Of a stretch of DNA of 64,000 nt, positions 17,592 through 26,414 are shown piece after piece. Made by a program: the position numbers and the translations under genes. Source of the DNA: Roseibium hamelinense (lineage in GTDB: Bacteria > Pseudomonadota > Alphaproteobacteria > Rhizobiales > Stappiaceae); contig NZ_VLLF01000006.1 in NCBI RefSeq assembly GCF_007830545.1, positions 186,001 to 250,000 of the forward strand, written 5' to 3'. The stretch's first letter is position 1; the number at the start of each line of letters is the position of its first letter. The notes beneath the pieces were generated by a model. It searched no databases and was not told the DNA's origin. It worked only from the letters and a program-made list of their open reading frames with translations.

Positions 17592-18374
17592 ATGACACTA
17601 TCTGGAAAGACGGCCATCGTTACCGGATCATCCAGCGGCATTGGCCTCGGAATTGCCGAGGGGCTCGTAAAGGCCGGCCTCAACGTCATGATGAATGGCA
17701 TTGAGCCTGCGGATGCGGTGGAGGCAGACCGAGCCCGCCTGGAAGCGCTCGGTTCAAAGGTGCTCTACACCTCTGCCAATCTTATGGACCCGGCCGGCGT
17801 CCGTGGTCTTGTGGAGGCCACTGTGGATGCATTTGGCAGCGTCGATGTCCTTGTGAACAATGCCGGCATCCAGCATGTCGCTCCGATTGAAGACTTTCCT
17901 GAAGCCAAATGGGACGCAATCATTGCGTTGAACCTGTCGAGCGCGTTTCATGCGACCAAAGCTGTTGTGCCGGGCATGAAGGCTAAAGGCTGGGGCCGGG
18001 TGGTCAACATCGCCTCGGCGCACGGGCTTGTCGCTTCACCGTTCAAGTCCGCTTATGTCACAGCAAAACACGGCATCCTTGGGCTCACCAAGACAGTAGC
18101 GCTGGAAACTGCCGAGGCGGGAATCACGGTCAACGCCATTTGCCCCGGTTACGTACTAACCCCGCTTGTCGAGAAGCAAATCCCCGATACGGCGAATGCC
18201 CGCGGTATTTCCGAGGAAGAGGTCAAACGCGACGTCTTGCTCGCAGCGCAGCCCACAAAACAATTCGTCACAGTGGAGCAACTGGCGGGGACTACGGTCT
18301 TCCTGTGCTCCGACGACGCCGCGTCGATCACCGGGTCTGCAATCCCGGTTGAAGGCGGCTGGGTTGCACATTGA
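17592..18374 (+). CDS. bdhA: 3-hydroxybutyrate dehydrogenase (short-chain dehydrogenase)
   Basis: A 260-residue SDR enzyme that interconverts D-3-hydroxybutyrate and acetoacetate with NAD, a step in polyhydroxybutyrate and ketone-body use. The nucleotide-binding motif is TGSSSGIGLG, followed by NNAGIQHV and the catalytic Ser region NIASAHG. The Tyr-Lys pair is in YVTAKHG, and the substrate-binding region has CPGYVLTPLVEKQI, which is characteristic of the 3-hydroxybutyrate dehydrogenase branch. AAGGA is well spaced before the ATG. A patatin-like gene follows, as is common beside bdhA in related bacteria (recalled, not searched). Confidence 0.92.
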   Translation: MTLSGKTAIVTGSSSGIGLGIAEGLVKAGLNVMMNGIEPADAVEADRARLEALGSKVLYTSANLMDPAGVRGLVEATVDAFGSVDVLVNNAGIQHVAPIEDFPEAKWDAIIALNLSSAFHATKAVVPGMKAKGWGRVVNIASAHGLVASPFKSAYVTAKHGILGLTKTVALETAEAGITVNAICPGYVLTPLVEKQIPDTANARGISEEEVKRDVLLAAQPTKQFVTVEQLAGTTVFLCSDDAASITGSAIPVEGGWVAH

Positions 18375-18397
18375 ATTTGCCCCGAAAGGAACAGGAC

Positions 18398-19468
18398 ATG
18401 GCGCGACGCCCAACAATTGAAAAGACCGTCAATCTGGCCCTTCAAGGGGGAGGTGCGCATGGCGCCTTCACCTGGGGCGTGCTGGATAAACTTTTTGAAG
18501 ATGACCGGATCTGGATCCAGTCGATCTCCGGGACGTCGGCCGGCGCAATGAACGCCGTTGTTTCTGCTCAGGGCATGTATGACGATGGTGCAGTTGGAGC
18601 GCGCAAGGCGCTCCGCGCCTTCTGGAAGGATGTCAGTGATGCGGGCCGCATGAGCCCTATGAAGCGGACACCAATCGACCTGATCCTCGGTCAATGGAGC
18701 CTCGATTATTCGCCGGGCTACCTGATGATGGACATGTTGAACCGGGTAGCATCACCTTACGACACCAATCTGTTCAACTATAACCCCTTGCGCAGCCTGG
18801 TCGAAAAGCACGTAGACTTTAATCAGATTGGCGTTGAAGACGACACGTTCACACTATTCATTTCGGCAACGGATGTGGAGACCGGGCGCGTGCGGATTTT
18901 CCGGCGTTCCGAATTGTCTGTGGACGTCATCTTGGCATCTGCCTGCCTACCTTTCATGTTTCAGGCGGTCGAAATCGATGGGCGTCACTACTGGGACGGC
19001 GGCTTCATGGGCAACCCCGTCCTGTCGCCCTTCGCTGATCACAGCCCGGTTGATGACATTGTCATTGTCCAGATCAATCCGGTTGTGCGCGAAGGTGTGC
19101 CCAAAAGCGCACGCGAGATCCTGAACCGCGTCAACGAGATCAGTTTCAACGCCTCGCTTTTGCGCGATCTGCGCGCCATTCACGAGAAAAACACTCTCAT
19201 TGACAGCGGCGAACTGGATGCGACGCGCCACAGGAGGATGCGGGTTCACATGATTGAGGCCCGCAAACGGATGCGCCCGCTCGGAGCTTCCTCAAAACTC
19301 AACACAGAATGGGCCTTCCTGGAACATTTGTTCGACATAGGGCGCGATGCCGCGGGCACCTGGTTGTCCAACAACTATGACGCCCTGGAAAAGCGGGAAA
19401 CGCTGAATCTCGACGAGATGTTTGCCAATATTGGCGGCAAACCGGTCGGTGTTTGCCCGGAACTCTAG
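18398..19468 (+). CDS. Patatin-like phospholipase / acyl hydrolase
   Basis: A 356-residue patatin-family hydrolase with a Ser-Asp dyad. The oxyanion loop is LQGGGAHGAF, the nucleophile Ser is in GTSAGAMN, and the Asp is in WDGGFMGN. A C-terminal extension (about 250-356, REILNRVNEISFNA) matches the longer form often found next to bdhA. A role in lipid or polyhydroxyalkanoate granule turnover is a plausible inference from context. ATG 18398 is chosen because AAGGAACA lies in position before it; the TTG at 18371 would overlap the bdhA stop and add nine residues. Confidence 0.9.
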   Translation: MARRPTIEKTVNLALQGGGAHGAFTWGVLDKLFEDDRIWIQSISGTSAGAMNAVVSAQGMYDDGAVGARKALRAFWKDVSDAGRMSPMKRTPIDLILGQWSLDYSPGYLMMDMLNRVASPYDTNLFNYNPLRSLVEKHVDFNQIGVEDDTFTLFISATDVETGRVRIFRRSELSVDVILASACLPFMFQAVEIDGRHYWDGGFMGNPVLSPFADHSPVDDIVIVQINPVVREGVPKSAREILNRVNEISFNASLLRDLRAIHEKNTLIDSGELDATRHRRMRVHMIEARKRMRPLGASSKLNTEWAFLEHLFDIGRDAAGTWLSNNYDALEKRETLNLDEMFANIGGKPVGVCPEL

Positions 19469-19477
19469 GAAACTCTG

Positions 19478-20710
19478 ATGGCAAAAAATCTTGGCGCGGC
19501 CATGCTCATGGGGCCGACACCGGCTCTTGACGATGCACCTTCTGAGAAACGTCATGAAGTCATGATGCGGGCGTTGATTATTGCCCTCATCGCGTTTCTC
19601 ACCTTGATCGACCTTTTCGGGTCACAGGCCTTGCTGCCGACGCTGGTGGCCTACTACCAGGTGTCTCCGGCCACGATGGGCTTTGCCGTCAACGCCAGCA
19701 CCTTTGGCATGGCAATCGCGGGGCTGTGCGTCGCATTGTTTGCCAACCGGATCGATCGCAAGCTGGGGATTTGGCTTAGTCTTGCCTTGCTGGCGATACC
19801 GACGTTTTTGCTCGGTTTAACCGAAGACCTGACAACATTCGCGCTTTTGCGCGTGGTTCAGGGTTTTTTCATGGCAGCGGCCTTCACTCTGACCCTGACC
19901 TATCTTTCAGAGATCTGCACGGTCACAGCCGCAAGCGGCGCGATGGCCGCCTATATCACCGGCAACGTTGCTTCAAATCTGTTCGGACGGCTTCTGGCGG
20001 CCGGTGTCGCCGATAATGTCGGCCTTGCTGAAAGTTTCTATACCTTTTCGGCGCTGAACCTGGCTGGGGCCGTCTTGGCAATTTGGTATTTCGGTTTGCG
20101 CGACGGTTCGCGGCCTGAGCAACAAGCTAAGGGCATGTCGGTTTGGCAGGCATGGGCCGACCATTTTGCCAATCCGAAACTGCGTGCCAGTTTCGCCATC
20201 GGGTTCATCATCCTGTTCGCGTTTGTCGGCACGTTTACATATGTGAACTTTGTGCTCGCCGAGCCGCCCTTTGGGCTTCCTCAGGCCTATCTCGGTCTGA
20301 TCTACTTCGTCTTTCTGCCGTCCATGCTCACCACCCCGGTCGCGGGCGGAATCGCTCAGAAATACGGGGCTCGGGCAGTATTCTGGGCCTCCATCCTGCT
20401 GAGCATGGCCGGGCTTTTGATGCTCTTGGCACCCTCGCTTGCCGTGGTTCTACTTGGACTTGCGCTGATTGGCGTCGGTTTGTTTTTCGGGCAAGCCGCG
20501 GCCACGGGCTATGTCGGACGCACAGCAACCCATAGCCATGCTGCCGCCAATGGTCTCTATCTGACCAGCTACTATGTGGGCGGCCTGGCTGGAGCATTCC
20601 TGCTGGGCCAGGTGTTTGTGTTTGCTGGCTGGTTGGCGGTTGTCCTGTTCTTGCTGGTGCTCCTCGCTGGAGCCTTGGTGCTCGGCCGTGATCTGAAGGA
20701 AACTGCATGA
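19478..20710 (+). CDS. MFS-family transporter
   Basis: A 410-residue major facilitator protein with about 12 predicted membrane helices. Seen: a cytoplasmic N-terminus of about 30 residues, a first helix ending in LIDLFGSQALLPTL, the loop 2-3 basic motif (ANRIDRKLG), and a longer central cytoplasmic loop near residues 205-225. The overall pattern resembles drug or metabolite exporters of the YnfM/AraJ type. The substrate is unknown. It starts 9 bases after the patatin stop, with TAGGAAA as likely Shine-Dalgarno, and its own stop overlaps the start of the next frame by 4 bases. Confidence 0.88.
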   Translation: MAKNLGAAMLMGPTPALDDAPSEKRHEVMMRALIIALIAFLTLIDLFGSQALLPTLVAYYQVSPATMGFAVNASTFGMAIAGLCVALFANRIDRKLGIWLSLALLAIPTFLLGLTEDLTTFALLRVVQGFFMAAAFTLTLTYLSEICTVTAASGAMAAYITGNVASNLFGRLLAAGVADNVGLAESFYTFSALNLAGAVLAIWYFGLRDGSRPEQQAKGMSVWQAWADHFANPKLRASFAIGFIILFAFVGTFTYVNFVLAEPPFGLPQAYLGLIYFVFLPSMLTTPVAGGIAQKYGARAVFWASILLSMAGLLMLLAPSLAVVLLGLALIGVGLFFGQAAATGYVGRTATHSHAAANGLYLTSYYVGGLAGAFLLGQVFVFAGWLAVVLFLLVLLAGALVLGRDLKETA

Positions 20711-20934
20711 CTGCAGTTCGCGTTTTCCCTTTGCTTGTCATCCTATCGCTTGCGCCCGCGCTTACTGGCTTTGAGGCAAACGCCCAATTCATCGGAACTG
20801 CTCCACCTGAGCTAGGACAATCCGTTGAATTGCCGGAGACTTTGACTCCGGCAGATGTCGACAGCCTGTTGGCACGATTGACCGACGCCCAGATCCGGGA
20901 CCTGTTGCGCAGCGAATTGGCCCGCCGTGCGTAG
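20707..20934 (+). CDS. N-terminal fragment of the interrupted MscS-type channel gene
   Basis: 75 codons: a Sec signal peptide (about 1-27, ending in FEANAQ) and a helical segment with ETLTPADVDSLLARLTDAQI, then TAG at 20932. It is in the same frame as the channel gene downstream. The leader is the kind found at the front of large MscS-family proteins in related bacteria. On its own it would make a short periplasmic peptide. It overlaps the MFS stop by 4 bases, which suggests translational coupling. Best read as the 5' part of a broken gene. Confidence 0.6.
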   Translation: MTAVRVFPLLVILSLAPALTGFEANAQFIGTAPPELGQSVELPETLTPADVDSLLARLTDAQIRDLLRSELARRA

Positions 20935-21087
20935 GAAGATATTCTTGTCTGCCCTGAGGGGCCTGGAACCTTTGAAGCTGCTGCCGCCCGGTTGAACGCG
21001 ATGTATGTTGAAATTTAAGAGCGTCTTCCGCGCTGGAGCGTCGCGATTGCAAATCTCGATGACCGGCTGCCTCAAGTAAATGAGCGT

Positions 21088-22935
21088 TTGGCATTGGCCC
21101 AATTCGGGGTTGCAGCCATGTTGGGCGCAGCCTTTGCTTTAGTAGTCGGTGGGGTAGGTGCGGCCCTTTTCGTGGGCCGTGTGCTCGCACCTGCATGGAC
21201 CTATCTCAGCACGCCGTCAGGCCTGATTGGATATTGGAGCCGGTTGGGTCGAACGGTTGGGCTTGGAATGCTGGAACTCCTGCCTGTCTTTGCCTTCGTT
21301 GTCGCAACCCGTACGATTGCAGGTGCTTTAGGGGGCGCACATGGCCCGCTTGAGGGGGTTGTCTGGATTTACCACGCCGGTGTTTCTACAGGGTGGGGCT
21401 TTTTAATTCTGGTTCGCCGTGTGTTTGCGCCGGATGTTCCAGCAATACGCATAGCACGGCTTCACGACGAGGATGCAAAAGCCCTTTATGAGCTCCTGAA
21501 AACCGCGACCATTGTCGCCGTTGCCGGGTGGGTCGTCGCCGGGTGTTTTCCGAACCTTGGTTTTGGATTTCCGCCAGCGCTTGTCACTGTGGCGTTGACT
21601 GGCACCGTGGTTGCCGGCCTGTTGGGCAAAGCTCTTTGGTCAAACGCGACATATATCGCGCGAAGGGCGCAGGAAGTGTTGTCCGGGCAAGCAGGACTGG
21701 ACGGCGCGCCGGGTGCTGTTGCCTATTCAGTCCCTGCCGCTGCGGGGCTTTATCTGTTCCTTAGCTGGGTCTACTGGCTCGCGAACTGGCTGGAACGTGG
21801 TCAACATGAGTTGGCCGGCCCGATTGGTGGAGTTTTCGCCTTACTCGTCCTGCCGGTTGCCGATCGTGCCGGCATCGAGATGATCGGTGGAGCGGTGCGC
21901 AGCGACAGTGAAACCGCAGACCGCCTGCGCCATGTGATGCTTGGTGCCTGGCGATCACTGATCGGCGTTGTGGCAATTTATGTGATTGTGCGTCTGTGGG
22001 GGCTGGACCTGTTAGTGTTTGCAAAGGGACCAGGTGCCCCGGTTTGGGCGTCCACACTCTTCGATATTATATTGACATTGCTTCTGGGTTATCTGGCCTG
22101 GCGGCTGATCCGCGCGGCCCTTTACCGGGATGAGCAGGCCGGCGATGGCGGAGAAGATGGTGACCCAATGGCACCGGCCGCTTCGCGACTGAGCACACTG
22201 GCGCCGCTCTTCCGCAGCATCCTTCTCGTGATCTTGAGTGTTGTTGTGACGATGATCATCCTGTCCTCCATCGGTGTTGATATCGGTCCGCTGCTGGCGT
22301 CAGCCGGGATCGTCGGTATCGCGATCGGATTTGGCGCACAAACCCTCGTGCGGGATGTGTTCTCCGGCATTGTCTTCCTGATCGATGACGCGTTCCGGAT
22401 CGGGGAATACATCGAGCTCGACCAGGGCGTCAGAGGGTCCGTGGAGTGGATTTCGTTTCGCTCGCTGATCCTGCGCCACCACCGGGGGCCGGTGATCACA
22501 ATCCCCTTTGGCGAGATGAAACTTGTCACCAATCACACGCGCGACTGGGTGATCTACAAGATGTCTTTCCGCCTGGAGCCGGACACCGACCCCAAGGTGG
22601 TGAAAAAGACTGTCAAAACTGTTGGTCAGGAATTCCTGGAGCACCCGGAACATGGTCCGAAATTCATCGAGCCTCTAAAGAGCCAGGGGGTTTTGAGCAT
22701 TGATGACGACAGTGCTCTCATCATCCGGGTGAAGTTCAAATGCTACCCTAAAACACAGTTTATCCTGCGCCGTGAAATCTATCACCGGCTGCGAGAAGTG
22801 TTTGCTGAAAACGGGATCAAATTTGCCCGCAAGAAGGTTGAGGTTATCGGATCTTCCCCACTCGAAGCCTCCGCCGCTGAAGCCGTTCTTGCCGATGAAG
22901 TCGCCGCCACTTCGAAACCAGGCGATATCAGGTGA
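21088..22935 (+). CDS. Mechanosensitive ion channel (MscS family), body of the interrupted gene
   Basis: The long surviving frame has up to 615 residues if started at TTG 21088; an ATG at 21118 is the next option. About eleven hydrophobic helices are visible. The last two form the MscS core: SSIGVDIGPLLASAGIVGIA, then GFGAQTLVRDVFSGIVFLID as the pore helix, followed by the beta domain (FRIGEYIEL, VEWISFRSL, ITIPFGEMKLVTNH) and the C-terminal alpha-beta vestibule. Such channels release solutes on osmotic downshock. No good ribosome-binding site precedes either start, consistent with loss of the original 5' part. Confidence 0.8.
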   Translation: MALAQFGVAAMLGAAFALVVGGVGAALFVGRVLAPAWTYLSTPSGLIGYWSRLGRTVGLGMLELLPVFAFVVATRTIAGALGGAHGPLEGVVWIYHAGVSTGWGFLILVRRVFAPDVPAIRIARLHDEDAKALYELLKTATIVAVAGWVVAGCFPNLGFGFPPALVTVALTGTVVAGLLGKALWSNATYIARRAQEVLSGQAGLDGAPGAVAYSVPAAAGLYLFLSWVYWLANWLERGQHELAGPIGGVFALLVLPVADRAGIEMIGGAVRSDSETADRLRHVMLGAWRSLIGVVAIYVIVRLWGLDLLVFAKGPGAPVWASTLFDIILTLLLGYLAWRLIRAALYRDEQAGDGGEDGDPMAPAASRLSTLAPLFRSILLVILSVVVTMIILSSIGVDIGPLLASAGIVGIAIGFGAQTLVRDVFSGIVFLIDDAFRIGEYIELDQGVRGSVEWISFRSLILRHHRGPVITIPFGEMKLVTNHTRDWVIYKMSFRLEPDTDPKVVKKTVKTVGQEFLEHPEHGPKFIEPLKSQGVLSIDDDSALIIRVKFKCYPKTQFILRREIYHRLREVFAENGIKFARKKVEVIGSSPLEASAAEAVLADEVAATSKPGDIR

Positions 22936-23275
22936 GTAGAAAAGCAAAGGCAATGAATGTTTACTGCTAAGGCAAGATCGATATTCGCCGGCGGTGGCCG
23001 AGCCCGAGCGCTGGAGACGGGCCTCCTGCGATTGAGCATCAATGATTGTTTGGCTCCGGTTTGGCGATGATTTACCGAAATCGGAACGGTCGTGCCGCCT
23101 GCTGCGCGCCGTTATTTGTCACACCATACGCTTAGGGCTGCTTTGGAAATACGACGTGACAGGTTCGTGACAGGGTTTGCCGTTAGGCTCCACGCAAGTC
23201 CGCCGGGAGGAACCGCTGCTGCGGTCCGGTGGCTCAAATCGGTTTTTCGAAAAACCGGACTATGTGGAGGAAAAC
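22936..23275. promoter_or_regulatory. Control region of the tct cluster, with direct repeats and a leader hairpin
   Basis: A 340-base gap before tctC with no credible gene. CGTGACAGG occurs twice in direct orientation at 23155-23163 and 23166-23174, one helical turn (11 bases) apart. That arrangement is typical for OmpR-type regulators such as the TctD-like protein encoded downstream. A perfect palindromic hairpin (23240-23257, eight base pairs with a two-base loop) lies just before the GGAGG of tctC. That TctD binds the repeats is inference. Confidence 0.5.
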
Positions 23276-24259
23276 ATGACATTCATGAAAATGACCCGCC
23301 GGGTCGTTCTGGCTGCTGCTGCAGTTTCGATGACGTTCGCGACGCCTTCATTCGCTGCGGATGAGGCTGTCGAATCAATTCACTTCCTAATCCCGGGCGG
23401 GGCCGGCGGCGGTTGGGATGGCACCGCTCGCGGTACGGGAGAAGCGCTCACCAAGGCGGGCCTGGTCGGCACTGCTTCTTATGAAAACATGTCGGGCGGC
23501 GGTGGCGGCAAGGCGATCGGCTACCTGATCGAAAACGCCGCGTCCAACCACGGAACGCTGATGGTCAATTCGACCCCGATCGTGATCCGGTCTTTGACCG
23601 GGGTCTTCCCGCAAAACTTCCGTGACCTGACATTGGTTGCCGGAACGATTGGCGACTACGCCGCTGTGGTTGTTGGAAAAGATAGCCCGATCAACTCCAT
23701 GACCGACCTCATCGCAGCCTACAAGGCTGATCCGTCCGGTACCGCCATCGGTGGTGGTTCCGTTCCAGGCGGCATGGACCACCTGGTCGCGGCCATGGCG
23801 ATGGAAGCTGCTGGCGAAGATCCGACAGCGTTCAAATACATCCCCTATGATGCGGGCGGGAAAGCGATGGCAGCGCTTCTGTCGGGTGAAATTGCGGCTC
23901 TGTCTACCGGCTTTTCCGAAGCGGTTGACCTTGCCAACGCTGGTGAAGTCAAGATTATCGGTGTGACAGCCGACGAGCGGGTCGCCGCCTACGAAGATGC
24001 TCCCACCATGAAGGAACAGGGCATCGACACGACCTTTGTGAATTGGCGCGGTTTCTTTGCAGCGCCGGGTCTGCCGGAAGAGCAGCTGATCGCCTACCAA
24101 ACCGCTCTGACAAAGATGTACGACACTCCGGAGTGGGAAGAAGTCCGCGCACGTAACGGCTGGGTCAACATTCACAACAATGGCGATGATTTCCGGGCCT
24201 TCCTCGAAAACCAGGAACAGGTCATCGGCGATCTAATGAAGAAGCTTGGTTTCCTCTGA
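23276..24259 (+). CDS. tctC: Tripartite tricarboxylate transporter binding protein (TctC/Bug family)
   Basis: A 327-residue periplasmic binding protein when started at ATG 23276, which has GGAGGAAA directly upstream; the open frame to 23177 would add residues before the signal peptide. The signal peptide runs to about residue 28 (basic MKMTRR, hydrophobic core, SFAADE). The mature protein starts with the family beta strand IHFLIPGGAGGGWDGTAR and has VGKDSPINSMTDLIAAYK, typical of TctC proteins. It captures a carboxylate and hands it to TctAB. A terminator-like hairpin follows, so it is probably made in excess of the membrane parts. Confidence 0.93.
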   Translation: MTFMKMTRRVVLAAAAVSMTFATPSFAADEAVESIHFLIPGGAGGGWDGTARGTGEALTKAGLVGTASYENMSGGGGGKAIGYLIENAASNHGTLMVNSTPIVIRSLTGVFPQNFRDLTLVAGTIGDYAAVVVGKDSPINSMTDLIAAYKADPSGTAIGGGSVPGGMDHLVAAMAMEAAGEDPTAFKYIPYDAGGKAMAALLSGEIAALSTGFSEAVDLANAGEVKIIGVTADERVAAYEDAPTMKEQGIDTTFVNWRGFFAAPGLPEEQLIAYQTALTKMYDTPEWEEVRARNGWVNIHNNGDDFRAFLENQEQVIGDLMKKLGFL

Positions 24260-24273
24260 TCCGACCACTACAC

Positions 24274-24307
24274 CGGCGCAGGCCATCCGGTCTGCGCCGT
24301 CTTTGTA
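24274..24307 (+). terminator. Attenuator hairpin between tctC and tctB
   Basis: CGGCGCAG at 24274-24281 pairs with CTGCGCCG at 24292-24299, extended inwards by GCC/GGT, giving 11 pairs with a four-base loop, followed by TCTTTGT. It lies 15 bases after the tctC stop and would reduce read-through into tctBA. Confidence 0.65.
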
Positions 24308-24374
24308 TATGTGAATAACGTCAACCGCCGAAAGTGCGGTCGTTCCAAGAAACCAAAAACGGGGGGAGGGAGCC

Positions 24375-24869
24375 ATGGCGCTCGATCGCTGGATCGCCAT
24401 GATCATTTTGTTGATCTGTCTTGCCTATGGCTACGCGGCCTATTTCACGATGGATGATAGCCTGGCGCCGTTCATGCGGCGCAATCCAATCTGGCCATCG
24501 ACCTTTCCTAAAATTCTATCGGTCATGGCGATTATTTGCTCTCTTCTGATCCTGTTGGGATTTGAAAAAAGCAGCGGAGAACCGAAGCCGACCGAAATCA
24601 ACTATCGCCGATTAACGGACTATAAGCTCGGTCAGGCAATCGCTCTTCTCGGTTTGATGATAGCCTATGCGCTCTTGTTGCGGCCGGCCGGATTTCTGCT
24701 GTCCACTGTCAGCTTCTTGTTCATCGGGTCCTTCATTCTCGGCGAGCGCAAGTACCTGGTGATGATTCTGGCCTCCGCGATTGCGGCGGGGGTCGTCTGG
24801 TATCTGGTGGATCGGGTGCTCGGGATTTTCCTGAGCCCGCTGCCCATGTTCCTCGCGAACGGAGGCTGA
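24375..24869 (+). CDS. tctB: Tripartite tricarboxylate transporter small membrane subunit (TctB)
   Basis: A 164-residue membrane protein with four predicted helices at about residues 7-27, 44-62, 85-103 and 120-150. This is the usual layout of TctB, the poorly conserved small subunit of the transporter. The N-terminal helix is followed by a periplasmic loop with MDDSLAPFMRRNPIWPSTFP. A strong GGGAGGGAG precedes the ATG. tctA starts two bases after its stop, the normal tctCBA order, so assignment rests on both sequence and context. Confidence 0.9.
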   Translation: MALDRWIAMIILLICLAYGYAAYFTMDDSLAPFMRRNPIWPSTFPKILSVMAIICSLLILLGFEKSSGEPKPTEINYRRLTDYKLGQAIALLGLMIAYALLLRPAGFLLSTVSFLFIGSFILGERKYLVMILASAIAAGVVWYLVDRVLGIFLSPLPMFLANGG

Positions 24870-24870
24870 T

Positions 24871-26388
24871 ATGCTCGAAGGAATTCTTATCGGGCTGAGC
24901 ACAGCCTTTTCCATTACGAATATCTTGATGGTTGTTGGCGGGTGTCTGATCGGCACCTTCATCGGCATGCTGCCGGGTCTTGGCCCAATGTCGATCATTG
25001 CCATCATGATCCCGGTCGCCATTTCCATCGGGGATCCGTCGGCGGCCCTGATCCTGCTCGCAGGTGTTTACTACGGCGCGATCTTCGGCGGCTCGACGTC
25101 CTCGATCCTGATCAACGCACCGGGCGTCGCCTCGACGGTGGCCACCAGCTTTGACGGCTATCCACTTGCCCGTCAGGGCAAGGCGGGCAAGGCTTTGACC
25201 GTTGCGGCCATCTCGTCGTTTGCCGGCGGGTCGATCGGGGCGGTTCTTCTGATGATCTTCGCCCCGGCTCTGGCATCGGTCGCGCTCCTGTTCCACTCTG
25301 CCGAGTACTTTGCCTTGATGGTGGTCGGCCTGTCGGCGATTGCAGCCTTTGCCGGGACCGGTCAGGTGATCAAGGCGCTGCTTATGACCATTCTCGGGGT
25401 CATCATGGCGACCGTTGGCGAGGGTGCACTTTTCAACATGCCGCGCTTCACCATGGGATTGATGGACCTCCAGTCCGGATTCGGCTTTATCACGCTCGCC
25501 ATGGCGATGTTCGCCTTGCCCGAAGCGCTGTATCTCGTTCTGGATCCCAGCCGGTCGAAGACGGAAGGCGGTACCAACGAGATCAAGGATCTGCGGATCA
25601 CGAAGGCAGAAGCCAAGGCGATCACACCCGTGATCGGGCGTCAGTCCATCCAAGGCTTTCTGATCGGTGTGCTGCCCGGTGCGGGGGCGACGATTGCCTC
25701 GTTCCTGGGGTACGCGGTGGAACGGAACATTGCGCCCAAGGAAGAACAGGAGCAATTCGGAAAAGGCTCGGTCAAGGGCCTGGCCGCGCCGGAAAGCGCC
25801 AACAACGCTGCCTGCACGGGATCGTTTGTTCCGCTCCTGACCCTCGGGATCCCGGGGTCCGGCACGACCGCCATCCTGCTAGGCGCTTTGATTGCGCTGA
25901 ACGTTTCCCCTGGACCGCGTCTGATGATCGATCAGCCGGAAATCTTTTGGGCGGTGATCATCTCGATGTATCTGGGCAACGTGATCCTTTTGATACTCAA
26001 CTTGCCGCTGATCCCCTACATTGCAAAAATCCTTGCCGTTCCGCGAAACTTCCTGATTCCGTTCATTTTGTTCTTCACCTTGATGGGCGCTTACATCGGG
26101 CAGAACAACTCGACCGAGTTGCTGATCCTGGTTGGTTTCGGGATTTGCGCGACGGTCCTCCGCTTCGCCGACTATCCGCTTGCGCCGCTTCTGATCGGTT
26201 TCATCCTCGGACGGATGCTGGAGGACAACTTCTCCCGCTCCATGCAGCTTTACGACGGCATCAGCTTCATCTATGAGCGCCCGATGACCTTGGGCCTCTT
26301 GGTGCTGGCGGTTATTCTTGTCGTTCTGCCGAGCTACCGTGCCCGCCGGGCACGCGCGCGGGCCGAAGGCGTTGCCGACGGCGATTGA
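24871..26388 (+). CDS. tctA: Tripartite tricarboxylate transporter large membrane subunit (TctA)
   Basis: A 505-residue integral membrane protein with about 11-12 helices that forms the translocation path. Family landmarks are GTFIGMLPGLGPMSIIAIMI near residue 32 and its repeat-like counterpart GVLPGAGATIASFLGYAVER near residue 265. NNAACTGSFVPLLTLGIPGS (about 310) is the most conserved TctA segment. A GGAGG lies before the ATG. The downstream CoA-transferase gene begins just after its stop, so the transporter and the activating enzyme are almost certainly co-expressed. Confidence 0.95.
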   Translation: MLEGILIGLSTAFSITNILMVVGGCLIGTFIGMLPGLGPMSIIAIMIPVAISIGDPSAALILLAGVYYGAIFGGSTSSILINAPGVASTVATSFDGYPLARQGKAGKALTVAAISSFAGGSIGAVLLMIFAPALASVALLFHSAEYFALMVVGLSAIAAFAGTGQVIKALLMTILGVIMATVGEGALFNMPRFTMGLMDLQSGFGFITLAMAMFALPEALYLVLDPSRSKTEGGTNEIKDLRITKAEAKAITPVIGRQSIQGFLIGVLPGAGATIASFLGYAVERNIAPKEEQEQFGKGSVKGLAAPESANNAACTGSFVPLLTLGIPGSGTTAILLGALIALNVSPGPRLMIDQPEIFWAVIISMYLGNVILLILNLPLIPYIAKILAVPRNFLIPFILFFTLMGAYIGQNNSTELLILVGFGICATVLRFADYPLAPLLIGFILGRMLEDNFSRSMQLYDGISFIYERPMTLGLLVLAVILVVLPSYRARRARARAEGVADGD

Positions 26389-26414
26389 GACCAAAGGAGA
26401 CAGGGACCCCGGAT

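Larger units (their letters stand above)
20707..22935 (+). pseudogene. MscS-family channel gene interrupted by two in-frame stops
   Basis: The 75-codon leader (from 20707) and the 615-codon channel frame (to 22935) are in one and the same reading frame. They are separated only by TAG at 20932-20934 and TAA at 21016-21018, with no frame change. Between and after the stops the frame keeps a protein-like helical composition (for example FEAAAARLNAMYVEI, stop, ERLPRWSVAIANLDDRL). The simplest reading is one ancestral 742-codon gene with two nonsense changes; each could be a single C-to-T change of a Gln codon. Alternatives are sequencing error, stop read-through, or internal initiation that yields a channel without its leader. 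Confidence 0.65.

Noticed and set aside
24733..25755. 340-codon minus-strand frame opposite tctA and tctB
   Set aside because: The product is rich in Arg, His, Gly and Gln without domain-like pattern, while tctA and tctB are plainly coding on the plus strand.
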